The notes under the pieces are model-generated. The model searched no databases, was not told where the DNA came from, and was given only the letters and a program-made list of their open reading frames with translations. Position numbers and translations under genes: made by a program. From contig JBFLZC010000003.1 of the NCBI GenBank assembly GCA_040756375.1, positions 1 to 64,000 of the forward strand: a DNA stretch of 64,000 bases, written 5' to 3'. Every line of letters starts with the position of its first letter. Position 1 is the first letter of the stretch. The DNA is from VGSG01 sp040756375. GTDB taxonomy: Bacteria > Desulfobacterota > Desulfomonilia > Desulfomonilales > Desulfomonilaceae. Positions 25,004 through 33,487 of the stretch are shown piece after piece.

Positions 25004-26509
25004 CTTCCGGCGCTGTTTCTTCGGCATCTCTTGTTTGATGCGTTCCAATTCGTACGGTTCAATTTCAAAGGGGCCGAACGCGTTCCGATACGCATAGTCG
25101 CCGGCCAAATAGGTCGCTCCCACGGCCAAGATAGTGCCTCCCGTCTTCGTGCCCAGCAGCCAGGAGAGCAATGAGCCTCCCAGGCTCCGCTCCTCATCCT
25201 CTTTCTTGGGCCGTTCGCACGAGCAATCTTTGGGCTTGCGGCAGGTTTTGGAATCGTCGGAGGAAGCGGTCCCTGCCTTGGTTTCACCCTTCGTAGACCA
25301 CAAGATCGTGTCGCTCAACTTGCCGGGCGTGGTCCAGCGCTCACCTTGAGGGGTAATCCTGGCTTCAACCACCGTACCGGGTTGGCGCCATGCCCGTTTC
25401 ACGCCCTGAGCCTTTAGCCGCTCTGAATAACGAATGTCGGGATCGGGGCGCGCGGGAAACTCAAAAGGATTCTTCCCGGAAAAGACCTTCTCCAGACTGA
25501 AAGGGACTGTTAGCGAGCACGCGATGGCATGGTATTCAGGATACCTGCTGTCCTGCCCGAGTTCGTAGGAAATCGAAAGTAAACGATTGGGCGACGAAAT
25601 CTCCACTCCGCCTTTAGAGCCCAGAATGAACTCCCCATCAAAGAATCGGTATTTTTCCGCGAAAATCCGCATGTCGAGACGGTCTTCCCAGATGGGAAAG
25701 GTAAAGCCGGTCTGGAGATCGATGCCGCCGCCACGATAAAAGTTGAGCATGACATCCCACATTCCGTCGGCCCCATAGATCGCCATTTCGAGCCCCCACC
25801 CAGCCGAAGAATACCAATCTCCACCGAGGCGCGAAGCATCCCAGAAGACATTAGTGCCAAACATGAGCCCGCTTTCAGACACTTTGCGCCACCCCAGGCC
25901 AAAACCCAGGTCCAATCGATGATCGAGCGGACCACGCAGGCGTGAAAACAGGTCCTGATATTCTGCCCTCGATTCGAAAAAGAGCGCTGATGAACTGCTC
26001 AGCGGGATTGGGACGAAAAAGTCCATCGTGAAACGGCTGTCGCGGTCTTCACCTGCAGTGCGGTAGATCGCGCCGCCTGCTAAGGACGACTTGAACAGAG
26101 CCGAATTCCCGAACGTCTTGCTCCCCGCAGAGAAAACGTTCCTGCGATCACGGGGCCATACCGGCTGGCTGCTTAGCGTTCGAAAGTGTTCGTCGTCGGG
26201 TGAAAGACGGATAAGTTTTATCTCACCAAGCCGCGTCTCTCCGCTGATCGGCGAAAGAAGCAAGTTACCCGAATTGTACGGGGGCAAGATGGAAAAGCCC
26301 GCATCCATGCGACCACGAGGCTGGAAACCCTGTGTTTGAAGCATTCCCAAGGAATCCGGTCTGTAGAGAGGCACGAAGGGGCCTTTGTGGAAATCGTCTG
26401 CTGGAGCATCATGGATCGAGAAGAAACACAGAATTGCGGGAAAGATTAGGACAAGAAGCAGGTTCGTGGGAATTGAACTCGACGTTGCGTCCGACTGCGA
26501 CAGAAGCAT
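25001..26509 (-). CDS. outer membrane beta-barrel protein, inverse-autotransporter-like
   Basis: The 502-aa protein has a signal sequence (hydrophobic residues about 16-31). The barrel-like region is about residues 135-330, with alternating aromatic/Gly strands such as LDLGFGLGWRKV, GTNVFWDASRLGGDWYSSAGWGLEMAIYG and LLSISYELGQ. The pattern resembles the intimin/invasin beta-domain. There is no large passenger; the C-terminal part has a polar Cys/Lys/Glu segment (CRKPKDCSCERPKKEDEE), then a possible hydrophobic helix, and a basic tail. The function is unknown; a barrel that is an inverse autotransporter without passenger is the best guess. Its TAG stop is part of a repeat element. Confidence 0.65.
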   Translation of the reverse strand: MLLSQSDATSSSIPTNLLLVLIFPAILCFFSIHDAPADDFHKGPFVPLYRPDSLGMLQTQGFQPRGRMDAGFSILPPYNSGNLLLSPISGETRLGEIKLIRLSPDDEHFRTLSSQPVWPRDRRNVFSAGSKTFGNSALFKSSLAGGAIYRTAGEDRDSRFTMDFFVPIPLSSSSALFFESRAEYQDLFSRLRGPLDHRLDLGFGLGWRKVSESGLMFGTNVFWDASRLGGDWYSSAGWGLEMAIYGADGMWDVMLNFYRGGGIDLQTGFTFPIWEDRLDMRIFAEKYRFFDGEFILGSKGGVEISSPNRLLSISYELGQDSRYPEYHAIACSLTVPFSLEKVFSGKNPFEFPARPDPDIRYSERLKAQGVKRAWRQPGTVVEARITPQGERWTTPGKLSDTILWSTKGETKAGTASSDDSKTCRKPKDCSCERPKKEDEERSLGGSLLSWLLGTKTGGTILAVGATYLAGDYAYRNAFGPFEIEPYELERIKQEMPKKQRRK

Positions 26510-27138
26510 GGGGCACCTCGATTTCCGCTTTCCCGGTGCATCCCATACCCAATTACATGCGATGGCCCCCCTGTACGTCGGCGCCCCGCAAAAGAAATCC
26601 TCACACGAGCGGTCCCATTATACGCAGCTGCTTCGCCAACGCAACCGAAACTTTGGTGCGGTCGCGTAAGAACCACCCGTAAGTCTATAGTTTCGCGGGG
26701 GAATAAGCCGGCAAGGTTGGCTCAAGAGTAGTCCCGCGGCCTAATATCGTCACCCAGGCGAAAGCCGGGGTCCAGTCCCGCGCGGAACGCGGGATTGAAT
26801 CACGCGAAACGAGTGACTGGATTCCTGCTTCCGCAGGAATGACGGGTTGCTGCCTTTTGCTTGTTGCCTCCCCCGCGTAAGTGAACGGTTACAACCATCC
26901 AAAACATTGGCTTGACCTGGGGACTCGTGGTGTGGCAGGCTCCATGCATACGAGAATTTTCAGCAACGCGAAGACGGTCTTGCGTGCGGCGGTGCATGTG
27001 GGAGCCATATCGGCGCCTTTTGAGGGACCATAAGAACCGGCCCGCGATAGGGCACCGGATCAAGCAGCTCTGAGATGGCAACACCGCAGCATGCATTCAA
27101 TTAACTGCCCCCTGAGGGGGTTGTCGGAGGGTGTGATT
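26510..27138. other. gene-free interval containing a 180-bp repeat
   Basis: Apart from the repeat at 26690-26870, no gene or RNA is recognised in this 630-bp spacer between two divergent outer membrane protein genes. Promoters for both genes are expected here but none stands out. Confidence 0.5.
26690..26870. repeat. dispersed repeat with CCCGCGCGGAACGCGGG palindrome, copy 2
   Basis: It is the same element and same orientation as 9125-9330, minus a short insertion. Shared blocks are AGTTTCGC, GCCGGCAAGGTTGG, CGGCCTAAT, GGGGTCCAGTCCCGCGCGG, TGACTGGATTCCTGCTTCC and GCAGGAATGA. Confidence 0.8.
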
Positions 27139-28131
27139 ATGAAACTTTGGCGCGTGGCGCTTGTTTGTGCGTTACTACTGTTTCCAATGGGTCAGGTCTG
27201 GGCCGACTCATGGCCGGGTATCGGGGGACTTCTTCAATCTGCTCCCATATTTTCCGGGTCTGGCTGTGGGCCTGGCGACCCGGCCGTCCCTGGGTGGAAA
27301 GCAGATGTACAAGCGGGGTACTTCTCCACGCTCAACCGAGCGGGGATCACTCTTGAAGCTCGATCCGAGGCCCTGGCCACGGATTTGTTATCGGTGGAGC
27401 ATAAGTTTCCGGTGGACGGCGTCGTGCTTGGCGCGTCCGTCAACGGCCCTCTGACCGATGCGCTGCGATTGTATGCTCGGGCCGCCTGGTTCATTCCCTT
27501 TAGTCAGAAGAGCGCCGAGACTTACTTGTTCACGACGACGGGTTTTGGCGCAGCCAACTTCTCCTTTCCGGGTTCCAGGGCCTGGAACGCGGAAGTTCGT
27601 TGGTACACGCTGGAGGGAGCTCTCGGATATCCGCTGGGTGGAGGAATCGACCTGGTAGGCGGATTTCGATTCGACTCTTTTGATACCAGGTTCAACAATG
27701 CAGCGGGAATAATAACTATAGGCGGCGAGGGAGCGGACGAGGCCGATTTTACCTTGACAGCCTACATTCCCTACGTGGGTTTTATTATGAGCCAGTACCC
27801 GGGCCTGCAAGTTGGCTTGATCGGATTCCCGTACGTTCCCGCGTATGCAAAACAGAAGGAAGCATACAGTGGCGCGTTTCCGGGTATAGCTCGGGATGAG
27901 TATTCGGGCGACCTGGGAAGCGGTTACTTTCTCGAGCTGTTTGGAGAATACAAAGCTCAGATGGGCTGGGGCGCACTGGGCATATTTGGCTCGTGGACGA
28001 GTCTGCAAACCGCTGGCAAGGTCGATGCAAGGTTCTTTCAAGTTGGTTTTGTTGCTCCCGATCAAGACTTCGAATTAAGGTTCAACCGCAATCACTATAC
28101 GGTTGGCGCAAGCTTCTCTGCCGGTTTCTAG
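27139..28131 (+). CDS. putative outer membrane beta-barrel protein
   Basis: The 330-aa protein has a signal peptide (LWRVALVCALLLFPMGQVWA). The rest consists of alternating short strands rich in Gly and aromatics (WKADVQAGYFSTL, LYARAAWFIPF, GALGYPLGGGIDLVGGFRFDSF, FLELFGEYKAQMGWGALGIFG) and ends YTVGASFSAGF. The terminal Phe and strand pattern are typical of outer membrane barrels recognised by BamA. GGAGGG 7 nt upstream sets the start; an in-frame start 48 nt earlier lacks one. No specific porin family is recognised. Confidence 0.75.
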   Translation: MKLWRVALVCALLLFPMGQVWADSWPGIGGLLQSAPIFSGSGCGPGDPAVPGWKADVQAGYFSTLNRAGITLEARSEALATDLLSVEHKFPVDGVVLGASVNGPLTDALRLYARAAWFIPFSQKSAETYLFTTTGFGAANFSFPGSRAWNAEVRWYTLEGALGYPLGGGIDLVGGFRFDSFDTRFNNAAGIITIGGEGADEADFTLTAYIPYVGFIMSQYPGLQVGLIGFPYVPAYAKQKEAYSGAFPGIARDEYSGDLGSGYFLELFGEYKAQMGWGALGIFGSWTSLQTAGKVDARFFQVGFVAPDQDFELRFNRNHYTVGASFSAGF

Positions 28132-28275
28132 AGTGGCGTTGCCATCATAAGTCATACGAAGATCACATCTGTCTCTTAACACTTGTCGTGGAAGTGTAGG
28201 CCGGAATTAGCCCAAAGGGCCCTTAGTAAGGCAAGGCCTGCGCATAGACCGAACCACGTGTGCGTTGCGACTCAC

Positions 28276-30042
28276 ATGGCCAAGCAGAACATAAGTGCAA
28301 AGGCTGTGGCGGCTGATATCAGATCGGGCATGGGTAACGCGGAGCTGATGGATAAGTACGGCCTCTCCGCCACAGGTATTGAGTCCGTTATCGAAAAACT
28401 GATTGAACATGGAGTCATCTCGGCGGCAGAAATATCTGGGATCAGACAGGCACGTCCAAAGCCTATAGAACCCGAAAGCCGGAAAGCACCCGCCGAATGC
28501 GCGCGCAACCCGAGCGAACCCCCAGTCGACCCGGAATTGGCCAAAGCTGTTGTCGAAGATGTGAGACGAGGAAAGCATGACTATGACATCATGATTCGAC
28601 TGGGCTTGGGTCCCGATGAGTTGCGGGCTCTGATAGAGAACTTGGTTCGCCTCGGTCAGTTGTCCGCAGAAGAGGTGGAAGCAAGGAAGCCTGGAAAAGG
28701 CAAGCAGTGCCCTTACTGTAGTAGCCAAGTATTCGAAGGCGATGTCCAGTGCAAGAAGTGCGGGAAGGACTTGACTCGAGCAGTATCTTCACCTTCTCTC
28801 CTCCATGGTAAAGCCAATGCTGTACGACCTGGGTCGGGGCCTCTTTCTGACGACCAGGACTATGCTTGGGAAGATTACCGGGCAAACAGGGCCGGTCGCC
28901 GACTACTCAGGGCATACTTCCACACAGTATCCCGATGCATTGTGTCTCCAGCTAAGTTCTTTACCAACCTGCCGCTGGATGCCGGCTATTGGGCTCCCAC
29001 ACTGTTCGGAGCGATTTCTTTTGCGATTCCTGTAACCTTTTATGTGGTCTTGCTCGAATTCCTGACGACCAGCTCCGGCCAACGCGACTTCGGGTGGCTG
29101 CCATTCCTCGGTGTGGTGACATTCTTAGGTGGTCTTGTTCTCAGTTCTATAGGTCTGTTCATCTGGAGTGCCCTCGTCCACGGTTCCCTTCTGGCCCTGG
29201 GAGGTGCTCACAGCCGGTTCCAGGCAACATTTCGTGTCGTCTGCTATTCTGGCGTCACGTCGCTATTCTCCCTGATTCCTGTGATAGGCGCCATTGTTGG
29301 TGGCCTGTGGGATCTCTGCCTCAGCGGGATAGGCCTCCGGGAAACGCATCGAACTAGCACAGGAAGGGCGTTTGGAGCTGTACTGATAGCTTTTTGTGTA
29401 GCTGTGGCGGCGTGGGTAATGATTGCGCTCAACTATAATCTGTGGGACGATTGGAAATACGCCTCGTCAGCGAAGAAGCCGATGATTGCTACGGCTTACA
29501 CAGAGCAGAGCTTGCCATCCGATGATGCCCTCTCACAGCCCACTGGGTTCAAGACCGACGCAGATGATTTTTCAGTAATCACACCTTCGCCTTTAGAAGA
29601 GAAGAAGGTTGCCGTCAATACGGTTCTGGGCAAGATCGATATGTCGGTGTTCAGTGCCAAGCAAGGAAACGTGGAATACAGCATTATTTGTTCTCCGGAC
29701 GTGACTCCATCATATGTCCGTTATTTTCGACTCTTACCTAGCTTGCCGTTTTTTTCGAGCTCTCGTGATTTGGAAAGAATGCTGGACCAATATGGTGAAG
29801 AAATGGCTCGAAAGCTAAATGGCAAAGTGCTCAGCGAAACCAAGATGATGCTTGACGATAAGCCCGGCAAAGAGATCGTTATAGAGCTCCCGGAGAAGTT
29901 CGGGCAGGAAGCGGTTTTGAAAGTACGTGCTTTTTGGGCCAAAGACCGAGTTTACCAAGCAATGGTGGTGGCGCCTCGTGAGGAATTGAATACAAGAGAA
30001 GTGAAGCTCTTTCTTGAATCGTTTAGCCTAGTTAACCAATAG
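28276..30042 (+). CDS. membrane protein with two helical KYGLS modules, zinc ribbon and Yip1-type domain
   Basis: The architecture from the N-terminus is: two copies of a 45-residue helical module (DIRSGMGNAELMDKYGLS..., EDVRRGKHDYDIMIRLGLG...); a zinc ribbon CPYC-x9-CKKCG; a Yip1-like membrane domain with about five TM segments, starting SRCIVSPAKFFTNLP; and a C-terminal 170-residue soluble region. The same modules occur in the selenoprotein gene at 33488. The product is 588 aa from this ATG; a TTG at 28183 would add 31 residues. Neither start has a good Shine-Dalgarno. Its function is unknown. Confidence 0.75.
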   Translation: MAKQNISAKAVAADIRSGMGNAELMDKYGLSATGIESVIEKLIEHGVISAAEISGIRQARPKPIEPESRKAPAECARNPSEPPVDPELAKAVVEDVRRGKHDYDIMIRLGLGPDELRALIENLVRLGQLSAEEVEARKPGKGKQCPYCSSQVFEGDVQCKKCGKDLTRAVSSPSLLHGKANAVRPGSGPLSDDQDYAWEDYRANRAGRRLLRAYFHTVSRCIVSPAKFFTNLPLDAGYWAPTLFGAISFAIPVTFYVVLLEFLTTSSGQRDFGWLPFLGVVTFLGGLVLSSIGLFIWSALVHGSLLALGGAHSRFQATFRVVCYSGVTSLFSLIPVIGAIVGGLWDLCLSGIGLRETHRTSTGRAFGAVLIAFCVAVAAWVMIALNYNLWDDWKYASSAKKPMIATAYTEQSLPSDDALSQPTGFKTDADDFSVITPSPLEEKKVAVNTVLGKIDMSVFSAKQGNVEYSIICSPDVTPSYVRYFRLLPSLPFFSSSRDLERMLDQYGEEMARKLNGKVLSETKMMLDDKPGKEIVIELPEKFGQEAVLKVRAFWAKDRVYQAMVVAPREELNTREVKLFLESFSLVNQ

Positions 30043-30198
30043 CGCTTCTGGCCGGACCGAATGAGGTGATCTAGTCGATTGGCAGAATCGACCAACGTTC
30101 GGCCTAGACCGCGGAAGAAATCTTTACACACGACGGCAAGTGAATTATTATATTGGCAACCAAGTAATTCATTCTGCTCGTTTCGTTAGAGGTCGATC

Positions 30199-30423
30199 AT
30201 GAGGAGCACGATTACAGAGCGCGGACAAACAGTCATTCCTGCAGAGATACGCCGCCGATTTCGATTGAGTCCTGCTGACCGTCTTGAGTGGGTCGTCGAG
30301 CCACAGGGAATTCGTGTTGTTCCTGTGCGCGCGAATCCCATAGAGGCCTTTCGCGGCCAAGGTAAGGGGGGAGAGACGCAGCGGTTGCTGTCGGACCGTC
30401 GGGAAGAATTGGCAAAGGAATGA
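30199..30423 (+). CDS. vapB: AbrB/MazE-type antitoxin of a VapBC pair
   Basis: The 74-aa protein has an N-terminal SpoVT/AbrB swapped-hairpin domain (STITERGQTVIPAEIRRRF, then LEWVV) that binds DNA. The C-terminal polar tail would cover the toxin. It overlaps the PIN gene by 4 nt, the standard antitoxin-toxin order. AGAGGTCG precedes the ATG. Autoregulation of its own promoter is expected for the family. Confidence 0.9.
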   Translation: MRSTITERGQTVIPAEIRRRFRLSPADRLEWVVEPQGIRVVPVRANPIEAFRGQGKGGETQRLLSDRREELAKE

Positions 30424-30857
30424 AAGTCTATCTTCTGGATACATCGGCGCTTTTGACGTTGCGTGACGACGAGCCTGGAGCCGACCGGGTGGCCGAGTTG
30501 CTTGAGCAGGCGCAACGAGGCGAAGTGCGATGTCTAGGGTGCTTTATCACTTTGATGGAGATACTGTATCGGGTTTGGCGTGACGAGGGCGAGGCAGCCG
30601 CTCGGTTGGCCTATGAGCAATGTATGGGGCTACCCATTGTGTGGATTCACGAGTCGCCGGACCTGTTGAAACGAGCGGCCGAGATGAAAGCAACGCATTC
30701 ACTCTCGTTGGCCGATGCCTGGATTGCCGCCTGTGCCATGGAGCAAGGGGCTGTGTTGATCCATAAGGACCCGGAGTTCCAATCCGTCCGAGTAGAGCAA
30801 GAAGCGCTTACACGGAAGCCGAGGGGCCCTAAAACCATGAAGCGGCGCCAATATTGA
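30420..30857 (+). CDS. vapC: PIN-domain ribonuclease toxin (VapC family)
   Basis: The 145-aa protein has the PIN acidic quartet: Asp7 in LLDTSAL, Glu47 in LMEILYRV, Asp99 in LADAWIAA and Asp117 in HKDPEF. An Mg-dependent RNase that cuts tRNA or rRNA is usual in this family. The C-terminus is basic (KPRGPKTMKRRQY). It is coupled to the AbrB-type antitoxin by a 4-nt overlap. Confidence 0.9.
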   Translation: MKVYLLDTSALLTLRDDEPGADRVAELLEQAQRGEVRCLGCFITLMEILYRVWRDEGEAAARLAYEQCMGLPIVWIHESPDLLKRAAEMKATHSLSLADAWIAACAMEQGAVLIHKDPEFQSVRVEQEALTRKPRGPKTMKRRQY

Positions 30858-31104
30858 TAGTAGAGATGGCGGCAAGCGCATTTGCATGTCTGGAAAACAG
30901 TAATTGACATGTCACTATGTTGGAAGGCCGAATTCCCAGAAATCCCGCGCTTCGTTGAACTAACAACCACTCCCCCCCGAGGCCGCACTGGCGGACTAGT
31001 CCCTCCTCCCAAGAGGAAAAGGTGCTTTACCTCTAGCTAAACATGTGGCACATAATCCAGGGGCCGGAAAGAGGGCCCGTGTGGAGTTTAATTGGAGGGG
31101 CCAC

Positions 31105-31848
31105 ATGAAGACGGAAAGCGTTGTAAAAAGCGTACAGGGCTCAATGGTTTTGGTGCAGGGAGCTATTGTCGGTGTTCTGGCATTGAACCTGCTGGTAATA
31201 CTGACCGTTAAGGTCTATGGAGTTGACCCTCTTCGGTGGCAAGGATTACTCGGGCATTCATTATTGGGTGCAGTGGCAGGCTTGATCGTCGGGTTCCTGG
31301 TCCTCAAGCGCATCAGGGCAGAAGAGGGCCTGAGAGTTCTCAATAATGTGTTGGAGCAGAAGGTTCGACAACGGACTTCGGAATTAAAAGCAGCGAACGA
31401 CGACCTCAAATATGAAATCAGCGAAAGGAAACTCGCTGAGAGAAAGCTATACAAGACTTTGATAAGACGAAACGCCATCCTCGACAATATTCCTGATATG
31501 GCGTGGCTGAAAGATAGTGAAGGAACGTTCCTGGCCGTAAACGAGCCCTTTGCAAAGGCTTGCGGCATATCCAAAGAGGAACTCTGCGGCAAAACGGATT
31601 TCGATTTCTGGCCCAAGGATATGGCTCAAAGGTACAAAGACGACGACGAAGAGGTTATGAAAACTCGCAAACGGAAAAGCATTGAAGAGACTCTGGTCCA
31701 CCGAGAGGGGCAGGATGTGTGGATCGAAACCATAAAGTCTCCCATTTATGATGAAAATGGAGCGGTAATAGGAACTACGGGAATTGCGAGGGACATAACC
31801 GAACGTAAGCAATTGGCCGAAGATCTCAGACGTCGCCTGGGAGATTAG
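31105..31848 (+). CDS. membrane PAS-domain protein without output domain
   Basis: The 247-aa protein has two N-terminal TM segments (about residues 13-36 and 46-67) and a coiled coil with KVRQRTSELKAANDDLKYEISERKLAE-type heptads, split here for brevity. One PAS domain with PAC motif follows (ILDNIPDMAWLKDSEGTFLA...ARDITERKQLAEDL). It stops where a histidine kinase or GGDEF domain would normally begin. GGAGGGG upstream supports the ATG. The stop codon TAG coincides with the start of a truncated TAGAAGC repeat, so the gene may have lost its output domain by repeat insertion or rearrangement. Confidence 0.8.
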   Translation: MKTESVVKSVQGSMVLVQGAIVGVLALNLLVILTVKVYGVDPLRWQGLLGHSLLGAVAGLIVGFLVLKRIRAEEGLRVLNNVLEQKVRQRTSELKAANDDLKYEISERKLAERKLYKTLIRRNAILDNIPDMAWLKDSEGTFLAVNEPFAKACGISKEELCGKTDFDFWPKDMAQRYKDDDEEVMKTRKRKSIEETLVHREGQDVWIETIKSPIYDENGAVIGTTGIARDITERKQLAEDLRRRLGD

Positions 31849-31905
31849 AAGCTGTTGCAAAACCTTTGAGCTATTGAAGAATTGGCCGGGGAAGCCGGCG
31901 CGTGC
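31846..31905 (+). repeat. truncated TAGAAGC element at the PAS gene stop codon
   Basis: It reads TAGAAGCTGTTGCAAAACC, TTTGAGCTATTGAAGAATTGG and CCGGGGAAGCC, then departs from the consensus before the inner palindrome closes. The first TAG is the stop codon of the PAS protein gene. Confidence 0.7.
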
Positions 31906-32457
31906 GGAGTGTTTCAGGAGCGAAGGCACGACGCGGCTCTTTTTTGAATAATTCCGTTAGTCAACGGGTGGGGCGACGGGAATCGAATCTGTGCCGGGTG
32001 TCATTAAATCAAGTTGGATTGATGAGATATCCTCACTTCATATTCGGGTGCATTCGATTTGCATTGAAAGGGCTCGAAGCCATTCGATCCGCTCAACGAC
32101 ACTGATTTCAGACGGCCTGTTGGTTTTCGGTGGTCACTTCGGACGTTAGCGCGCTTATACCCGGTTGTTCACTGCCGCGTCGGGGTAACGAGCAAGCGTC
32201 GAACTCACGCCATAGTAGTCCGGAATTCTTCCCATAGTTCCGGACCGTCGCTCGCGATTTCTTCGCTTCCCTGTTCCGGGTCCAGCAGGCTTTCCGATGG
32301 TTCCCACGTTGCAACCTATTGATATCAGAGCCATAACACCCTTCTTGACAAAACCACTCAACTAAGTGCATGATAATTACACCATACCGGTAGACAATTA
32401 GTGCAAGGCGGACACGCCTGGGATTCTTCGACAAACCTTACCTTACGGAGGAATCGT
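31906..32457. other. gene-free interval with a tmRNA-3'-end-like remnant
   Basis: No supported gene. At 31966-31995 the sequence GGTGGGGCGACGGGAATCGAA resembles the minus-strand 3' end of tmRNA at 35884-35905 (GGTGGAGGCGGCGGGAATCG), with an indel and a few changes. It might be an old attachment-site duplicate. A 108-codon minus ORF here has no protein-like character. Confidence 0.45.
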
Positions 32458-33471
32458 ATGAGAAAGCTCCAGCAGACGGCTATGGCGATTTTGTTTGTGA
32501 TTCTGGGAACTAATTCGTGGGCTGAATCTCGTTCAGGGACGATCGTGATGGATTTTGATCTGTCTTCTCATGGTATCGGAGAAGAGGCTCGGCTCTGGAT
32601 TCCCTATCCGGTCTCTGACCGCTATCAGTTGATCATGAATGTCAAAATTCAGGGTGATCAATCGGAAACGGGGGTCTATACCGATCAGGCTTTTATCCAA
32701 CCAATGCTCTTTGTCCGTTGGGACAAGGAGGCCAAGAGCCGCAAGCTGACCTTCTCATTCGACGTTGAGCGAAAAGAAGTCGTGTGCCGGGATTTGCCGG
32801 TCAAAGAGGCATTGTGGAACCCCGCGGAGCACGCGGAGTATCTCACATCCACTAACCTCGGACCTACGGGCGGCGCGGTAAAAAAGTTGGCTGATGAGAT
32901 AACCCGGGGTAAGACCACGGTTTTGGACAAAACCAGAGCCATTTATGACTGGGTTTGCGGGAATATGTACCGAGATCCGACGACCAAGGGTTGCGGTTCA
33001 GGCGATGTGTGCGCTCTCATCGAAGAGCGAGGCGGCAAGTGCGTGGATATACATTCAGTCTTTGTCACTTTGGCGCGCGCCGCCGGCGTGCCGGCTCGCG
33101 AAATCTTTGGGCTCCGTCTCGGTCAAAAGGATGTTGAAGACGTTACGGGCGGGTACCACTGCTGGGTAGAGTTTTTCCTGCCGGGTTACGGTTGGGTGCC
33201 GGCGGATCCGGGGGACGTACGTAAGATGATGCTGGCTGAAAAGCTGACAATGAGCGATGCCAAGACCATTAAGTACCGTGAGAGCTTCTGGGGTTCAGTC
33301 GATCCTTACCGAGTGAAATTGGGCATGGGTAGAGATGTGATGCTGAATCCAGCACAGAAGGGAGGCCCACTGAACTACTTCATGTATCCGTTTGCCCAGG
33401 TGGGTGACATGACTCTTGATTGGATTGAACCAGAGACGTTCAAATACACGGTGACTTTTAGATCTAACTAG
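32458..33471 (+). CDS. exported transglutaminase-like (cysteine protease fold) protein
   Basis: The 337-aa protein starts with a signal peptide (residues 1-22, ...SWAES). The N-terminal half is beta-rich (DFDLSSHGIGEEARLWIPYP) and the transglutaminase core follows. The catalytic triad is Cys195 in GGKCVDIHSVF, His234 in GYHCWVEFF and Asp250 in VPADPGD, all intact. Such proteins act as periplasmic peptidases or peptide cyclases. GGAGG 6 nt upstream of the ATG supports the start. It lies 16 bp before the selenoprotein gene, so the two are probably co-transcribed and may share an envelope redox or maturation task (inference). Confidence 0.88.
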   Translation: MRKLQQTAMAILFVILGTNSWAESRSGTIVMDFDLSSHGIGEEARLWIPYPVSDRYQLIMNVKIQGDQSETGVYTDQAFIQPMLFVRWDKEAKSRKLTFSFDVERKEVVCRDLPVKEALWNPAEHAEYLTSTNLGPTGGAVKKLADEITRGKTTVLDKTRAIYDWVCGNMYRDPTTKGCGSGDVCALIEERGGKCVDIHSVFVTLARAAGVPAREIFGLRLGQKDVEDVTGGYHCWVEFFLPGYGWVPADPGDVRKMMLAEKLTMSDAKTIKYRESFWGSVDPYRVKLGMGRDVMLNPAQKGGPLNYFMYPFAQVGDMTLDWIEPETFKYTVTFRSN

Positions 33472-33487
33472 TGTTGGGAAACGGCTA

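Noticed and set aside
27388..28065. 225-codon minus-strand ORF
   Set aside because: Shadow of the outer membrane protein gene, which has a signal peptide and Shine-Dalgarno.
32108..32434. 108-codon minus-strand ORF
   Set aside because: No ribosome-binding site, no family resemblance, atypical composition; the region looks intergenic.
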